Below are positions 28,901 through 37,652 of a DNA stretch of 64,000 nucleotides, piece by piece. A program made the position numbers and the translations under genes. The notes under the pieces were generated by a model. It ran no database searches, had not been told where the DNA came from, and was given only the letters and a program-made list of their open reading frames with translations. Position 1 is the stretch's first letter; each line of letters opens with the position of its first letter. Source of the DNA: Cohnella sp. AR92 (lineage in GTDB: Bacteria > Bacillota > Bacilli > Paenibacillales > Paenibacillaceae); contig NZ_RZJR01000007.1 of the NCBI RefSeq assembly GCF_003990975.1, positions 63,079 to 127,078 of the forward strand, written 5' to 3'.

Positions 28901-29759
28901 AGTCGAGCAGCAGCTTCAACCCCGCTTCCTTGACCCGCTTCGCCATCTCGATCGTATGGGCTAAATCATTATAGCCTCCCTGGCCTTGTTCGTCGGAGCC
29001 TCCGGCCTCCACCGGATTATTCCAGATCCGAAGCCGAATGTAGTTCACGCCATGGTCCTTCAGAATCTCCAGCAGATCCTTCTCCTGCCCATTATCGTAG
29101 TACTTCCCGCCGGCATCCTCGATCGATTGGAGCGTCGAGATGTCCGCGCCCTTGATGAACTCGTCGGGCACGACCGGCGTCTCGGATTCGTCTGCCTTAT
29201 AGAACTCCACGTCGTCGAAGAAGCCCCAGTAGCCCCCGGCGACGTCAACGGAGAACCCGATCGTCGCTTGCCCGTTCGTCACTTCGATCGAGCCCACCGT
29301 GTATGGGGCGATCGTTCCCCAATTCGCGTTAACGATATCCGTCTTCAGCCGTTCGCCGCCAAAGCCGTCCGCGAACAGCTCGATCGGCCCGTTCCCGGCA
29401 TTGCCGGATGCCCAAGCCTTGAGCACGTATTCCCCGTCGTCCAGTCCCGTGATCGTCTGCGTCAGCGTAAACTCGTAATCCGAGCCGCTCCAGAAGCTTG
29501 CCGAAGCAGCGCCGGAATGAACGTTGCCATTGCCGCTTCCCAAGCTGAGCGTCCCGGTCGGGCCGTTATAGTCCCAGCCGACGGGAATGCCGTCCTCGCT
29601 CAGCCCATTCTCGAATCCCGGATTGACGACCAGATTCGTCACTCCCGCAGCGTCCGCCTCCCTCGCCCCCGTGCCTAAAGCCGCCGCAGCCCCCGTTATC
29701 AGAAGAACTGCCGCCATGACAGCGCATACCATTTTCCGCCAAACGAATGATCTCTTCAC
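25956..29759 (-). CDS. Surface-anchored GH53 galactanase with CBM, Ig-like, Fn3 and SLH domains
   Basis: A 1267-residue multidomain enzyme for cell-surface breakdown of beta-1,4-galactan. In order: signal peptide (to about 40); a carbohydrate-binding module (about 42-190, LVVNPGFENGLSEDGIPVGW); the GH53 catalytic domain (about 205-560, FIKGADISTLQSIEDAGGKY; acid/base Glu343 in VQIGNEINNG, nucleophile Glu448 in VVAENSYGY); an Ig-like domain (about 570-650); a second module related to the first (ILVNPGFETGDNTGWTVEG); a fibronectin III domain; a region of about 150 residues I cannot name; and three SLH motifs (FVDVPEKHWAYEAI; FADVPASAWYAADV; FADESQVSAWAAKY). I chose GTG at 29759 with GAGGTGG five bases upstream. 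It follows the sugar importer genes on the same strand. Confidence 0.94.
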   Translation of the reverse strand: MKRSFVWRKMVCAVMAAVLLITGAAAALGTGAREADAAGVTNLVVNPGFENGLSEDGIPVGWDYNGPTGTLSLGSGNGNVHSGAASASFWSGSDYEFTLTQTITGLDDGEYVLKAWASGNAGNGPIELFADGFGGERLKTDIVNANWGTIAPYTVGSIEVTNGQATIGFSVDVAGGYWGFFDDVEFYKADESETPVVPDEFIKGADISTLQSIEDAGGKYYDNGQEKDLLEILKDHGVNYIRLRIWNNPVEAGGSDEQGQGGYNDLAHTIEMAKRVKEAGLKLLLDFHYSDFWADPGKQVKPAAWADLDYEGLKQAVYDYTADTLDGLAEEGAYPDMVQIGNEINNGMLLPDGSTSNYDQLAELLKSGIQAVRDTTPDGQTTKIMIHLAEGGNKGKFQDFFDNIISRGVDFDVIGASYYPFWHGTPQDLKTNLDSLASRYGKQVVVAENSYGYTLQDGDGFANSFTQTAAEEAGFPATVDGQKAEVETVLNTVAHVPDGLGLGVFYWEPAWIPVPKDSEGGYQAGWKKGEGNAWDNQAMFDFQGNALPSLDAFQFDRDNLPADEALFAYAPEGVTIGVNKPVEEAAEELPATVDVLHNDGSVVAQAVDWQPLDEDTLSNVGDFTLTGAVEGTDFSTQVTVTVSPHQNILVNPGFETGDNTGWTVEGTASTASGKQALGDSYKGKGAFNYYSADSFELTLSQELTDIPNGTYVLKSKVSGSDGGDAIHLFAMTGEDEYVSEPIVNAGWKAWQDGSITEIQVANNSITVGLSIVGTPGAWGWVDNFELYRDVELPEWGASKELKAAQATSNSIKLSWSGASHPEQIAGYKIYKDGQRIASVAGTASEYTVTGLAANTSYRFKVEASYDAAIWTSTGPEALLKTKASSTTTSTGPTETTEPQLPAGFETVPATAFSGSGATVTFQAAEGTTFIQLPANVSQLLNGRSLTLTAEGATLVLPASVLKQLEGKLAGDGVVTVQMKPLDTNSLKELQAQLGSRADIDWLSSVYDFKLTIVSKDGGSVQELSEFADPIELRVTADRPSSTAGIFYLNSRNEPEYVGGKWENGFYSAKLSHFSRYALLDIDKSFVDVPEKHWAYEAIRSLAAKQYVQGVTADRFEPGRTITRAEFAALLARALGLEAGDPAASGFADVPASAWYAADVAAAAEHGIVAGRGGQLFDPSGEITREEMAVMASKAAALLSGGEPAATGGAAAVFADESQVSAWAAKYVQASVAWKLLQGVGGNRFAPQGHATRAEAAQLLANLLKLAK

Positions 29760-29862
29760 TTGATCCACCTCTGCTCATCTCCCATTGACATCATCAATTG
29801 AAACGAAGAGGAGCTTGTACCTGCGAATCTGGACAAGCTCCCCGCGAATCCGAACGTCGCGC

Positions 29863-30741
29863 TTACTCCTTCACCGAGCCCATAACCAAGCCCTTCACGA
29901 AAAACCTCTGCAGGAACGGATACACGATCAGCACCGGAAGCGCGCCGATAAAAATCTGGGCCGCGTTAATCGTCTTCTGCGAGAGCAGCTCGAATTCGTA
30001 CTTGGAGAAGCTCATCGAGCTGAAGTCCCGAGACACGATAACCGTCTGCAGGAAGGAAGCGAGCGGGTACTCCTCCTTGGAGCTTAGGTACAGAAGGCCG
30101 TCGAACCACGAATTCCAATGCCACACCATCGCGAACAGCCCAAGGGTCGCAAGCGCGGGCAGCGAGACCGGAAGATAGATTCGCCAGAGGATGCCGAAGT
30201 GGCCGGAACCGTCGATGAGCGCCGCCTCCTCCAATTCCCGGGGAACGCCGCGGAAAAAGTTCATGAGCAGGATGATCAGCCACACGTTCACGAGTCCCGG
30301 GATGACGAGCACCCAGAACGAGTCCATCAGGCGAATGTTCTGAATGACGATGTAGAAGGGAACGAGCCCCCCTTTGAAAATCATCGTGAACACGAACACC
30401 CAGGAGTAGATCGAGCGGCCGCGGAATTGCGCATTCTCCTTCGACAGCGGATATGCCGCCAGGCAAGCGACGGCCAGAATGCCCGCGGTGCCGAGGACCG
30501 TCCGCTTGACGGACACCCACAGCGAGTGCAGGAACACGGAATTATTGATCGTTTTCTCATAGGCGATCGTGGTGAAATCCACCGGCCAGAGGCCGACCAG
30601 GTTGCCGTCCGCCGCCGACTTCGCGCTGAACGAGACCGCCAGAACGTGGATAAGCGGAATGACGCACGCAAGCGCCGCGCAGATGAGGAAGACCGTGTTG
30701 AATACGTTGAAAATGCGATAAGGTACGGTTTTGCGATACAT
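29863..30741 (-). CDS. Carbohydrate ABC importer permease, LplC/YtcP type
   Basis: A 292-residue CUT1-type permease with six helices. The coupling motif is EEAALIDGSGHFGILWRIYL and the family C-terminus FVKGLVMGSVKE is present. It starts 14 bases past the partner permease with AGGAGGAGG upstream. In the galactan locus it should import galacto-oligosaccharides released by the GH53 enzymes, together with the binding protein at 31831; the ATPase is not encoded here and is presumably the shared MsmX-type protein. Confidence 0.93.
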   Translation of the reverse strand: MYRKTVPYRIFNVFNTVFLICAALACVIPLIHVLAVSFSAKSAADGNLVGLWPVDFTTIAYEKTINNSVFLHSLWVSVKRTVLGTAGILAVACLAAYPLSKENAQFRGRSIYSWVFVFTMIFKGGLVPFYIVIQNIRLMDSFWVLVIPGLVNVWLIILLMNFFRGVPRELEEAALIDGSGHFGILWRIYLPVSLPALATLGLFAMVWHWNSWFDGLLYLSSKEEYPLASFLQTVIVSRDFSSMSFSKYEFELLSQKTINAAQIFIGALPVLIVYPFLQRFFVKGLVMGSVKE

Positions 30742-30754
30742 GGCTTCCTCCTCC

Positions 30755-31651
30755 TTAGAACACCCGATAGTTGGCCAGCTTGTAGGCGAGGCGGTACGAG
30801 ATGACGATCAGGATCATGCTGACCAGCGACTTGAGCGTATCGACCGCCGTGGCGAAGCCGAACTGCCCGTCCACGATAGCCGTCCGGTAAACGAACGTCT
30901 CGATAATGTCCCCCTTGGACATGACCATCGAGTTGTAAAGATTAAAGATTTGGTCGAAGCCCGCGTCGAGGATTTTGCCCAGCGCCAGCGTCCCAACGAC
31001 GATCGCCATCGGGATCAGCGAAGGAATCGTAATGAATCTCGTTTGAGCCCAGCGGCTTGCGCCATCCACCTCTGCCGCTTCGTAGAGAGAAGGATTGATG
31101 CCCGCCAGAGCGGCCAAGAACACGATCGTGTTGTACCCGAACTCCTTCCACACGTCCGAGACGACGACGGTGAAGCGGAACCAGTTGCCGTCGCCGAGGA
31201 AGAAGATCGGCTTGATCCCGAACATCCAGTGGAGCACGCGGTTCACGAAGCCGCCGTCCGACGAGAGGAATTCCACGAGGATGCCGCCGAGGATGACCCA
31301 GGAGAGAAAGTGCGGCAGGTACACCAGCGTTTGAATGGAACGGCTCAGGTATTTCTGACGGATCTCGTTTAAGAGAATCGCGAAAGCGAACGGCGTCAAC
31401 AGATTAAAGACGATCTTGAACGACGCGATGAGGAGCGTGTTCCAGATCACCTGCATGCTGTCTTCTCTCTCGAACATCAGGCGGAAGTTGTCCAGGCCGA
31501 TCCACGGGGAGCCGCTGATATGCAGCCACGGCTTGTAGTCCTGGAACGCCATTACGATCCCGCCGATCGGGATGTAGTTGAAGACGATAAGCAGCGCAAG
31601 AGCCGGCAGCAGCATGAGATGGAAGGGCCAGGTTCGTCTGAGATAGCGCAT
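30755..31651 (-). CDS. Carbohydrate ABC importer permease, LplB/YteP type
   Basis: A 298-residue CUT1-type permease, partner of the following gene. It shows the N-terminal TWPFHLMLLPALALLIVFNY, PIGGIVMAFQDYKPWLHISG, and the coupling motif YEAAEVDGASRWAQTRFITI. The start has AGGAGG seven bases upstream. A strong terminator separates it from the binding-protein gene, so its expression probably depends on read-through, as is common in such operons. Confidence 0.93.
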   Translation of the reverse strand: MRYLRRTWPFHLMLLPALALLIVFNYIPIGGIVMAFQDYKPWLHISGSPWIGLDNFRLMFEREDSMQVIWNTLLIASFKIVFNLLTPFAFAILLNEIRQKYLSRSIQTLVYLPHFLSWVILGGILVEFLSSDGGFVNRVLHWMFGIKPIFFLGDGNWFRFTVVVSDVWKEFGYNTIVFLAALAGINPSLYEAAEVDGASRWAQTRFITIPSLIPMAIVVGTLALGKILDAGFDQIFNLYNSMVMSKGDIIETFVYRTAIVDGQFGFATAVDTLKSLVSMILIVISYRLAYKLANYRVF

Positions 31652-31754
31652 CTTGCAGCCTCCTAGGATGAGATAAGAAAATTATAGCAACGGCCTCCCA
31701 GGCTCCAGTAGAACTCAAAACCAACATTGATGGCACTATTGCAACTACTTATCG

Positions 31755-31815
31755 AGCAAAAACAGAAAACAGAAACGCCCCAAGCTCCTTCCTTGCGGAA
31801 GGGACTCGGGGCGTT
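31755..31815 (-). terminator. Terminator after the sugar-binding protein gene
   Basis: On the minus strand AACGCCCC and GGGGCGTT close a hairpin with an inner CCTTCC/GGAAGG stem, followed by TCTGTTTTCTGTTTTT. Lying between binding protein and permeases, it should make the binding protein more abundant than the permeases. Confidence 0.85.
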
Positions 31816-31830
31816 CGCTGATCGCGCCTC

Positions 31831-33570
31831 TTACTTCTTCGTCGTCTGGTACCACTCGTTCACTTCTTGCGTCATCTTGTCGCCGCCGGCCGCCTTCCAG
31901 TCCGCTACGAACTTGTCGAAGGCCGAGGAGTCCTTCTTGCCGTAGATGATCTGGTTGAACGTCTCCAGCTCGATCTTCTTGAGATAATCCTGCTTGGACT
32001 TCATCGTCGGAGTCGCAGGACCCGTGAACATGTCGGTGAAGGAGATATTCGGCTGAGACAGCAGCACCTTGGCCGCCGCCGGCGTCTCCGGACCGTAGTT
32101 GTTCTTGACTTCCTTCTCCAAGCGCGACGTCGCTTCCTTGCCGTCGGCCAGGTTCATCAGCGCCTTCATCTGCGCGTCCGGAATCCGGGCTCCGTCCTTC
32201 ACGAGCCAGTAGCGGTTGATGTTGACGTCGCCGCCGGGGATCTGGTCGATGTAGAGCGGATTGCCGCTTGCGTCCAGATCGTAGTCGTAGCCCTTGAACA
32301 CGCCGACATCCCACTGGCTTCCCGGCGCCGGATCGGCCAGGTTCTCGAACAGGTAGTTCTGGTAGGTGAACAGAGCTTCCGGATGCTTGAAGTCCTTGTT
32401 GATCAGAGTGACGCCGCTGGTGAAGTTCGTTCCGTGGCGTCCCGCCTTCCCATCCGGTCCGGTCGGAATCGCGTACGGCTTCCAGACGGCCGTCGGCACG
32501 TTCTTCGCGGTGTCCAGCAGCGGCCAGCCGCTCATCCAGTAAGGGCCGGGGATGATGCCCGCCGTGCCCGCGACCGCCGGCTCGGCCGTCTTGTTCTCGT
32601 CCCATAATGCCGCTTCGCTTGGAATGTAGCCCTTGTCACGCCATTCCTTCAGCTTCTCCAGAGCCTGCTTGGACCCCGAATTGATGGAGCCCCACTCCAG
32701 ATTGCCGTCCGCTCCGACGTTCCACTGCCCCGGAATCGTGCCGTAGGCGCCGAATACCCACGACGGATCGCCCATCCACGTATTCATCGTCATCTTGAAG
32801 CCGATCGACAGCGGGGTAACTTTATCCGGCTTCAAGCCGTCCGGGTTGTTGTTCTTGAACGCATCCATGATCTTCTCCAGGTCGTCCATCGTCTTCGGCC
32901 CTTCGAGTTGGAGCTTGTCGAGCCAGTCTTGGCGAATCCATAGCAGGTAGTCATGGTTGTAGGCATAATCCAGAACCGGAATGCCGATCTTCTTGCCGTC
33001 GCGGATATACGGGTTCCATACGTTCGGATCCAGCTCCATGGCGGCCTTCCACTTGTCGCTTGCGTATTCGTCGAACAGGGAGCCGACCTCGCGGTAGGCG
33101 CCCGTGTCGATCAGGTCCTGCGCCAGCTGGTCGTAATCCCCGCCGGTCCCGATCGTCACGACGTCCGGGAGCTTCTGGTTGGATGACATCGCAAGGCGCA
33201 TCTTGGTGACGAACGCGTTGTTGGAGTCCGTTACCGACCAGAGCGAGTCGATCTTGATGCCGAGCGTATCGAGAGCCCACTTGGTCGCCACGTTATTCTC
33301 GATCGTCTCTCCGTTCTTGAATTTCAGGGCGGGATCGACTCCCCATACGGTGGTTATCGTAACAGGCGGATCGTACTTTTCCTTATACGGGCTCTCCGAT
33401 GCGGCCGGAGCCGGCTCCGACGCGGAGGCGGAAGGACTGTTCGAAGCGGATGAGCTCGAAGAATCCGATGGGCTCGCGTTGTCGTTGCTGCCGGAGCAAG
33501 CCGATAGCCCCGCTGCAGCCAGCAAGAGTGCCGCAGCCGAGAGCAAGCTTTTTTGCGCGGTCGCTTTCAT
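31831..33570 (-). CDS. Sugar-binding lipoprotein of the galactan locus, LplA type
   Basis: A 579-residue extracellular binding protein with a lipoprotein signal (lipobox LSAC after SLLSAAALLLAAAGLS) and a Ser/Ala/Pro linker. The length and motifs (ITTVWGVDPALKFKNGETIE; LPDVVTIGTGGDYDQLAQDL; ending ...EVNEWYQTTKK) fit the large LplA/YtcQ group that works with LplB/LplC permeases. It is the first structural gene after the YesM/YesN pair, with its own promoter. The likely ligand is a galacto-oligosaccharide, from context only. Confidence 0.92.
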   Translation of the reverse strand: MKATAQKSLLSAAALLLAAAGLSACSGSNDNASPSDSSSSSASNSPSASASEPAPAASESPYKEKYDPPVTITTVWGVDPALKFKNGETIENNVATKWALDTLGIKIDSLWSVTDSNNAFVTKMRLAMSSNQKLPDVVTIGTGGDYDQLAQDLIDTGAYREVGSLFDEYASDKWKAAMELDPNVWNPYIRDGKKIGIPVLDYAYNHDYLLWIRQDWLDKLQLEGPKTMDDLEKIMDAFKNNNPDGLKPDKVTPLSIGFKMTMNTWMGDPSWVFGAYGTIPGQWNVGADGNLEWGSINSGSKQALEKLKEWRDKGYIPSEAALWDENKTAEPAVAGTAGIIPGPYWMSGWPLLDTAKNVPTAVWKPYAIPTGPDGKAGRHGTNFTSGVTLINKDFKHPEALFTYQNYLFENLADPAPGSQWDVGVFKGYDYDLDASGNPLYIDQIPGGDVNINRYWLVKDGARIPDAQMKALMNLADGKEATSRLEKEVKNNYGPETPAAAKVLLSQPNISFTDMFTGPATPTMKSKQDYLKKIELETFNQIIYGKKDSSAFDKFVADWKAAGGDKMTQEVNEWYQTTKK

Positions 33571-33643
33571 GTTTTTCCCCCTATGGTTGGTTTGGCTTTC
33601 CTAAGGCTAATTATAGGGATAGCTCTCGGGGGAACCTATGACA

Positions 33644-33672
33644 CGAATAGAAGATTTCTGCACCTTTGTCAA
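33644..33672 (-). promoter_or_regulatory. Candidate promoter of the sugar-binding protein gene
   Basis: On the minus strand, -35 TTGACA (33672-33667) and a weak -10 TATTCG (33649-33644) with a 17-base spacer. A consensus -35 with a poor -10 fits a promoter that needs an activator such as the adjacent YesN-type regulator. Confidence 0.5.
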
Positions 33673-33705
33673 CCAATGCAACCGCTTCATTGGGATCGGA
33701 ACGCG

Positions 33706-35331
33706 TTAATCCCGGTACTCGTTCGGCGTCATTCCGTACTGCTTCTTGAACATCTTGCTGAAATATTGGGGATTCTGATAGCCCAGCTCCGTCGTAATCT
33801 CGTAGATTTTCTTGTTCGTGTGCTTGAGCAGATAGAGAGCCTTCTCCATGCGAATCCGAATGATATAATCGCCCAAGCTCTCGCCCGTCTCGTTCTTGTA
33901 GACCTTGGACAGATAGACCGGGTGCAGGTAGACCTTCTCCGCGATCGTCTTCACCGAGATGTCCATTCCGATCTCTCGAGTCACCAGCTCCTGCACCTGC
34001 TTGATCAGATGGCCGCGCGCGTATGGATCCGTATCGGACAAGCTCAGCTTCAGCTTCTCCAACAGGTCGAGCGACCAACGCCGCATGCGATCCGGAGACA
34101 GAATAAGACTCTGGTCGACCCGGGTGTCGAACCCTTCCGCATAAATCTCTTCCGCCAGCGCTCCTTGGCGATGCGCCAGATACAAGTAAGCGTTCGTCAT
34201 GCTCAGGTAAACCTCGTAGAGATGCTCCCGGGTCACGGATGCCTTCTCCAGCTCCAGGAAGCCGAACACCTCGTCGATCTTCTCCCGGGCTCCGTCCCAC
34301 TGCTTCGACTCCAGCAGATGGATCAAGGTAGGGGGACGATAGAGCGACTCGATCGAGCGGACCGCGGATCGTTCGGAAGGGTAGTCTTCTTGGAAAAGGA
34401 CGGAGGTCTCCGGAGTCCCGCCATGCCTGAACAGCGTACCGAGCGCGTTCCGGTAGGCGTCGGCCAGCCCTTCCGGGAACAGGAACCAAGGGGACAGGAC
34501 GATGGACAGGTCGCCTTTCAGGTACGTTCGAACCTGCTTGCCGACCTGCGCGGCCAGCCTCCCCATCTCTTCTCGAAGCGGGCGAACCGCTCCGCCAAGA
34601 GGACCGTCCGGGTTCACGGAGACGAGCAGCACCAGGCAATCATGCGGCGCCTTGCTGGACCAGACCCGATAGCTGTCGCCCATGACCTCCTGCGCAATAT
34701 TGCCGACGGCATATTCCATCAGCGACAAAGAGTGCTTGTCATATTCATCGAAGCGGCCTCCAAGACGAACAAGCATCATCAATGCAGGGGCATCGGGAGC
34801 AAGAGGAATCTCGTATTGGCGCAGCTTGTCCGCGATCGCGAGGCGGGACATCGCCCGTCCGAGCAGCAGGTCGCTCATCAGCCGCTCCTTCAGCACTCCT
34901 TCATCCGACTTGCGGTCGTACAGCAGTTTGCGGTAGCGATCCGCCGCCTTCCACTCGTCCTGCAAGGAGTCGATCTCGGCCAGCAGGCTCTTCATGAACT
35001 CCTCGTCGTCCACCGGCTTCAGGATATAATCCGCCACCTGAAGCTGAATCGCCTTCTTCGCATAATCGAAGTCGGAATGGCCGGTCAGCAGCAGGCGGCG
35101 AACATGAGGCCATCTCTCGGCCGTCAGCTCGGCCAGCTCCAATCCGTCCATCTCCGGCATGCGGATATCCGTCACCAGAATATCCACGGCCTGCGATTCC
35201 ATGATCTCGATCGCTTCCATCGCGGAAGCGGCCGTATAGACGCTCCGGACGTTCAGCGAATCCCAAGGAATCGTTTTCTTCAAACTCTCCGTCACATAGG
35301 ACTCGTCATCGACAAGCAGAATCTCGATCAT
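33706..35331 (-). CDS. Two-component response regulator, YesN type (AraC output)
   Basis: A 541-residue regulator. The receiver domain comes first (MIEILLVDDESYVTESLKKT; phospho-acceptor Asp in DILVTDIRMPEMDG; Lys in YILKPVDDEEF). A long central helical region follows, then a C-terminal AraC double helix-turn-helix (IGMDISVKTIAEKVYLHPVY; YEITTELGYQNPQYFSKMFK). I chose ATG at 35331, which has GGAGGG nearby and overlaps the kinase stop (ATGA). An in-frame extension to 35466 exists but lies inside the kinase gene. It should activate the galactan importer genes downstream. Confidence 0.94.
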   Translation of the reverse strand: MIEILLVDDESYVTESLKKTIPWDSLNVRSVYTAASAMEAIEIMESQAVDILVTDIRMPEMDGLELAELTAERWPHVRRLLLTGHSDFDYAKKAIQLQVADYILKPVDDEEFMKSLLAEIDSLQDEWKAADRYRKLLYDRKSDEGVLKERLMSDLLLGRAMSRLAIADKLRQYEIPLAPDAPALMMLVRLGGRFDEYDKHSLSLMEYAVGNIAQEVMGDSYRVWSSKAPHDCLVLLVSVNPDGPLGGAVRPLREEMGRLAAQVGKQVRTYLKGDLSIVLSPWFLFPEGLADAYRNALGTLFRHGGTPETSVLFQEDYPSERSAVRSIESLYRPPTLIHLLESKQWDGAREKIDEVFGFLELEKASVTREHLYEVYLSMTNAYLYLAHRQGALAEEIYAEGFDTRVDQSLILSPDRMRRWSLDLLEKLKLSLSDTDPYARGHLIKQVQELVTREIGMDISVKTIAEKVYLHPVYLSKVYKNETGESLGDYIIRIRMEKALYLLKHTNKKIYEITTELGYQNPQYFSKMFKKQYGMTPNEYRD

Positions 35332-37082
35332 GCCGTTCCCTCCATTTCCTTCGTCGTCCTTCCCGGCCAGAAGAGAGTCACCTGCAAGCCTCCTTGCTCC
35401 GAGCTCTCGATCTTCATCCCGGCCTCTTCCCCATAGCGAAGCAGCAACCTCTGGTTCACGTTCCAAAGGCCGCAGCCCATGCTCTCGTCCATCGGCCGCG
35501 TCAGCTTCTCCCGAAGCGAGCGCATCGCCGCCTCGGTCATTCCCTTGCCGTTATCCTCGACCCGGATCCGCACGAACCCGTCTTCTTCGGCGACCGTCAG
35601 CCGAATCGAAGCCTCCCCCGCCTTGCCCTCGACTCCGTGCAGCACGGCGTTCTCGACAAGCGGCTGGATCAGCAGCGGCGGTATCTCGATATGCCTAAGC
35701 CAGGATGGCAGATCGACCGTAAAGCTGAGCCGGCTCATTCGCAGGTGCAGGATCTCCAAGTAGCTCGTTACGAAATCCAGTTCCTCGGACAGCTTCACGT
35801 AATCTCGTTCCTGCCTGGTCGTATAGCGGTAATAGCTTGCTAGATTCTGCGACATGGCAACGATCGCCTTGTAATTCTCCAGCTTCGCCATGCTGGATAT
35901 GAAGGAGAAGCAATTATAGAAGAAGTGCGGATTGATCTGGGATTGCAGCTGCTTGAGGCGCGCCTCCCGCACATGGATTTTCTCCATGTAGACCTTGTCG
36001 AACAGCTCCTGAATCTGCGACACCATCGAATTGAAGCGCATGAACACGTAGCTGAATTCCCCGTTGCCCTTCGGCACAAGGCGGACGGAGTAGTCCTCCT
36101 GCTTCAGCCGCTGGAAGCTCTGCACGAGCTTCTTCATCGGTATCTGCACCTGGGCATAGAGCAAGTAGGCAAGAACGACGCCCATGACGAGCAGCGAAGC
36201 CACCGCGAAGTAGAAAAGCACGTTCGACTTCACGATCGGCCCTACCACGTCGGAATAAGGAATAAAGTCGATCAGGTACCAGCCGGTCGTCTCCGACCAC
36301 TTCGTATTGACAAGGTACTTCACGCCTTCGAGCGAAAGCGTCTGGTTGCTGGCTTGCATCAGACTCCCGCCCTCCAGCTTCTGCACCAGCTCCTTCGCCA
36401 GCGTTCGATCGGCCGTGCTGTTGTAGATAAGGCCGACCCCTTCCTTGTAGAAGAAAGGATCGCGGCGGCTGTCGCTCTTGAAGTTGTCCAGCATGCCGAC
36501 GATGTTGTTGCTGCGGAAACGAACCTCGATAATGAGATTCGCGTTATCCGGGTCCCTGAAGGCGCTGAAGGGAGAGGCGGTCAGCAATGAAAACTCATAC
36601 TCGCCTTCCGTTCCTGAGCTTAGAGGCTTCACCTGCCAACCCGGCTTCATCCTCGATTTCAGTTCAGCCACGTCGTACTTGACCGCGTCCGTATCCGTGA
36701 TCACCCGTTCCCAATGAGGGGAATAGATGTAGAGCGAGCTTTTCCAATTGATCGAGCTTTGTTGGGTGCTGAGCTTCTGCTGAATCCGCTTGACCAATGT
36801 TATCGCTTCCAAATCCAGATACGGACCGTCCGGGGACGGCGAGTCTCTCAGCTCGGAGATATCGGGGTCATGGATCAGCAGATTGGGCCACAACGAGATA
36901 GAATCGATGTTCGCGTTCACTTGGGATTGGAAAAAATCCAGCTGGCTCGTGTTCGACTTGTTCAGCTCGTCCCTCAGAACCTCCGTGCTCGTGCGGTTGG
37001 ACATATAATAGAGGCCGGCGATCGGGATCAGCATCGCGATCAGGATGATGACGATCTTCCGGAACAGATTGATCCTAGGCAT
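35328..37082 (-). CDS. Two-component sensor histidine kinase, YesM type
   Basis: A 584-residue membrane kinase with an N-terminal helix (IVIILIAMLIPIAGLYYM), an extracellular dCache-like sensor domain, a second helix (VLFYFAVASLLVMGVVLAYL), HAMP, the His_kinase domain (LKQLQSQINPHFFYNCFSFI with the phospho-accepting His) and the ATPase domain (PLVENAVLHGVEG; RVEDNGKGM). It is translationally coupled to the YesN regulator. The pair probably detects extracellular galactan fragments, given the neighbouring importer and GH53 enzymes. Confidence 0.94.
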   Translation of the reverse strand: MPRINLFRKIVIILIAMLIPIAGLYYMSNRTSTEVLRDELNKSNTSQLDFFQSQVNANIDSISLWPNLLIHDPDISELRDSPSPDGPYLDLEAITLVKRIQQKLSTQQSSINWKSSLYIYSPHWERVITDTDAVKYDVAELKSRMKPGWQVKPLSSGTEGEYEFSLLTASPFSAFRDPDNANLIIEVRFRSNNIVGMLDNFKSDSRRDPFFYKEGVGLIYNSTADRTLAKELVQKLEGGSLMQASNQTLSLEGVKYLVNTKWSETTGWYLIDFIPYSDVVGPIVKSNVLFYFAVASLLVMGVVLAYLLYAQVQIPMKKLVQSFQRLKQEDYSVRLVPKGNGEFSYVFMRFNSMVSQIQELFDKVYMEKIHVREARLKQLQSQINPHFFYNCFSFISSMAKLENYKAIVAMSQNLASYYRYTTRQERDYVKLSEELDFVTSYLEILHLRMSRLSFTVDLPSWLRHIEIPPLLIQPLVENAVLHGVEGKAGEASIRLTVAEEDGFVRIRVEDNGKGMTEAAMRSLREKLTRPMDESMGCGLWNVNQRLLLRYGEEAGMKIESSEQGGLQVTLFWPGRTTKEMEGTA

Positions 37083-37131
37083 GCGAAGACCCCTCTCTAT
37101 CGGCCGGCGGCCGTTGTGCCAATAGACAGCA

Positions 37132-37164
37132 AAGGAGTCGTCCTCTCGTAGAGAACGACTCCTT
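37132..37164 (-). terminator. Terminator of the small acidic protein gene
   Basis: AAGGAGTCGT and ACGACTCCTT form a 10-bp stem with a looser inner part; on the minus strand TTGCTGTC follows, so the U-run is weak. Confidence 0.5.
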
Positions 37165-37295
37165 CCGTGTCGTCAACCTTCATTGTATAAAAGAATGTAG
37201 GTTTGCAACAGTGGCATTTTCGCAAGATTTATGCACTTTTGGAAAAGTCGGCGCCATCATTGGGTTGTTATCCGACCCGCTGGGCCATTGGCAGC

Positions 37296-37580
37296 CTACT
37301 TGCCTTCATCTCCGTACCGCCCGTCGACTTCCTTGGCCATTCGGCGGTACAGCGCGGTCTCTTCGGCGACGGGGTCTCTCTCGGTCTGAATGCGAACCTC
37401 CCAGCGCGGCGACAGCTTCGCCACCGCCTCCTCTTCCGCATTCCGATCCTCCAGCCCGCCTTCCGTCAGCAGGCTGGCCAGCTCGCGCTCCGCATCCGAC
37501 GCCGCAAGCTCTTCCTTTTCCTCCGTCTCGGACTTCCGATGTCCAAGCAATGGCTCATGCTCATCCTTCTGCCTGTCCAA
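37296..37580 (-). CDS. Small acidic hydrophilic protein of unknown function
   Basis: A 94-residue protein starting with TTG eight bases after AGGAGG. It is rich in Glu, Arg and Ala (KSETEEKEELAASDAERELA) with no membrane segment or signal and probably mostly helical. I recognise no family. Support for a real gene is the good ribosome binding site, the absence of a competing frame and the terminator downstream. It could be co-transcribed with nothing else, since the next gene upstream ends at 37653. Confidence 0.6.
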   Translation of the reverse strand: MDRQKDEHEPLLGHRKSETEEKEELAASDAERELASLLTEGGLEDRNAEEEAVAKLSPRWEVRIQTERDPVAEETALYRRMAKEVDGRYGDEGK

Positions 37581-37652
37581 ATTGTCCGCCTCCTTCCGGT
37601 CCTAGGATGGTCGATCTTCCCTAGGATCATGTACGGCAGCCGGAAGCGGCCG

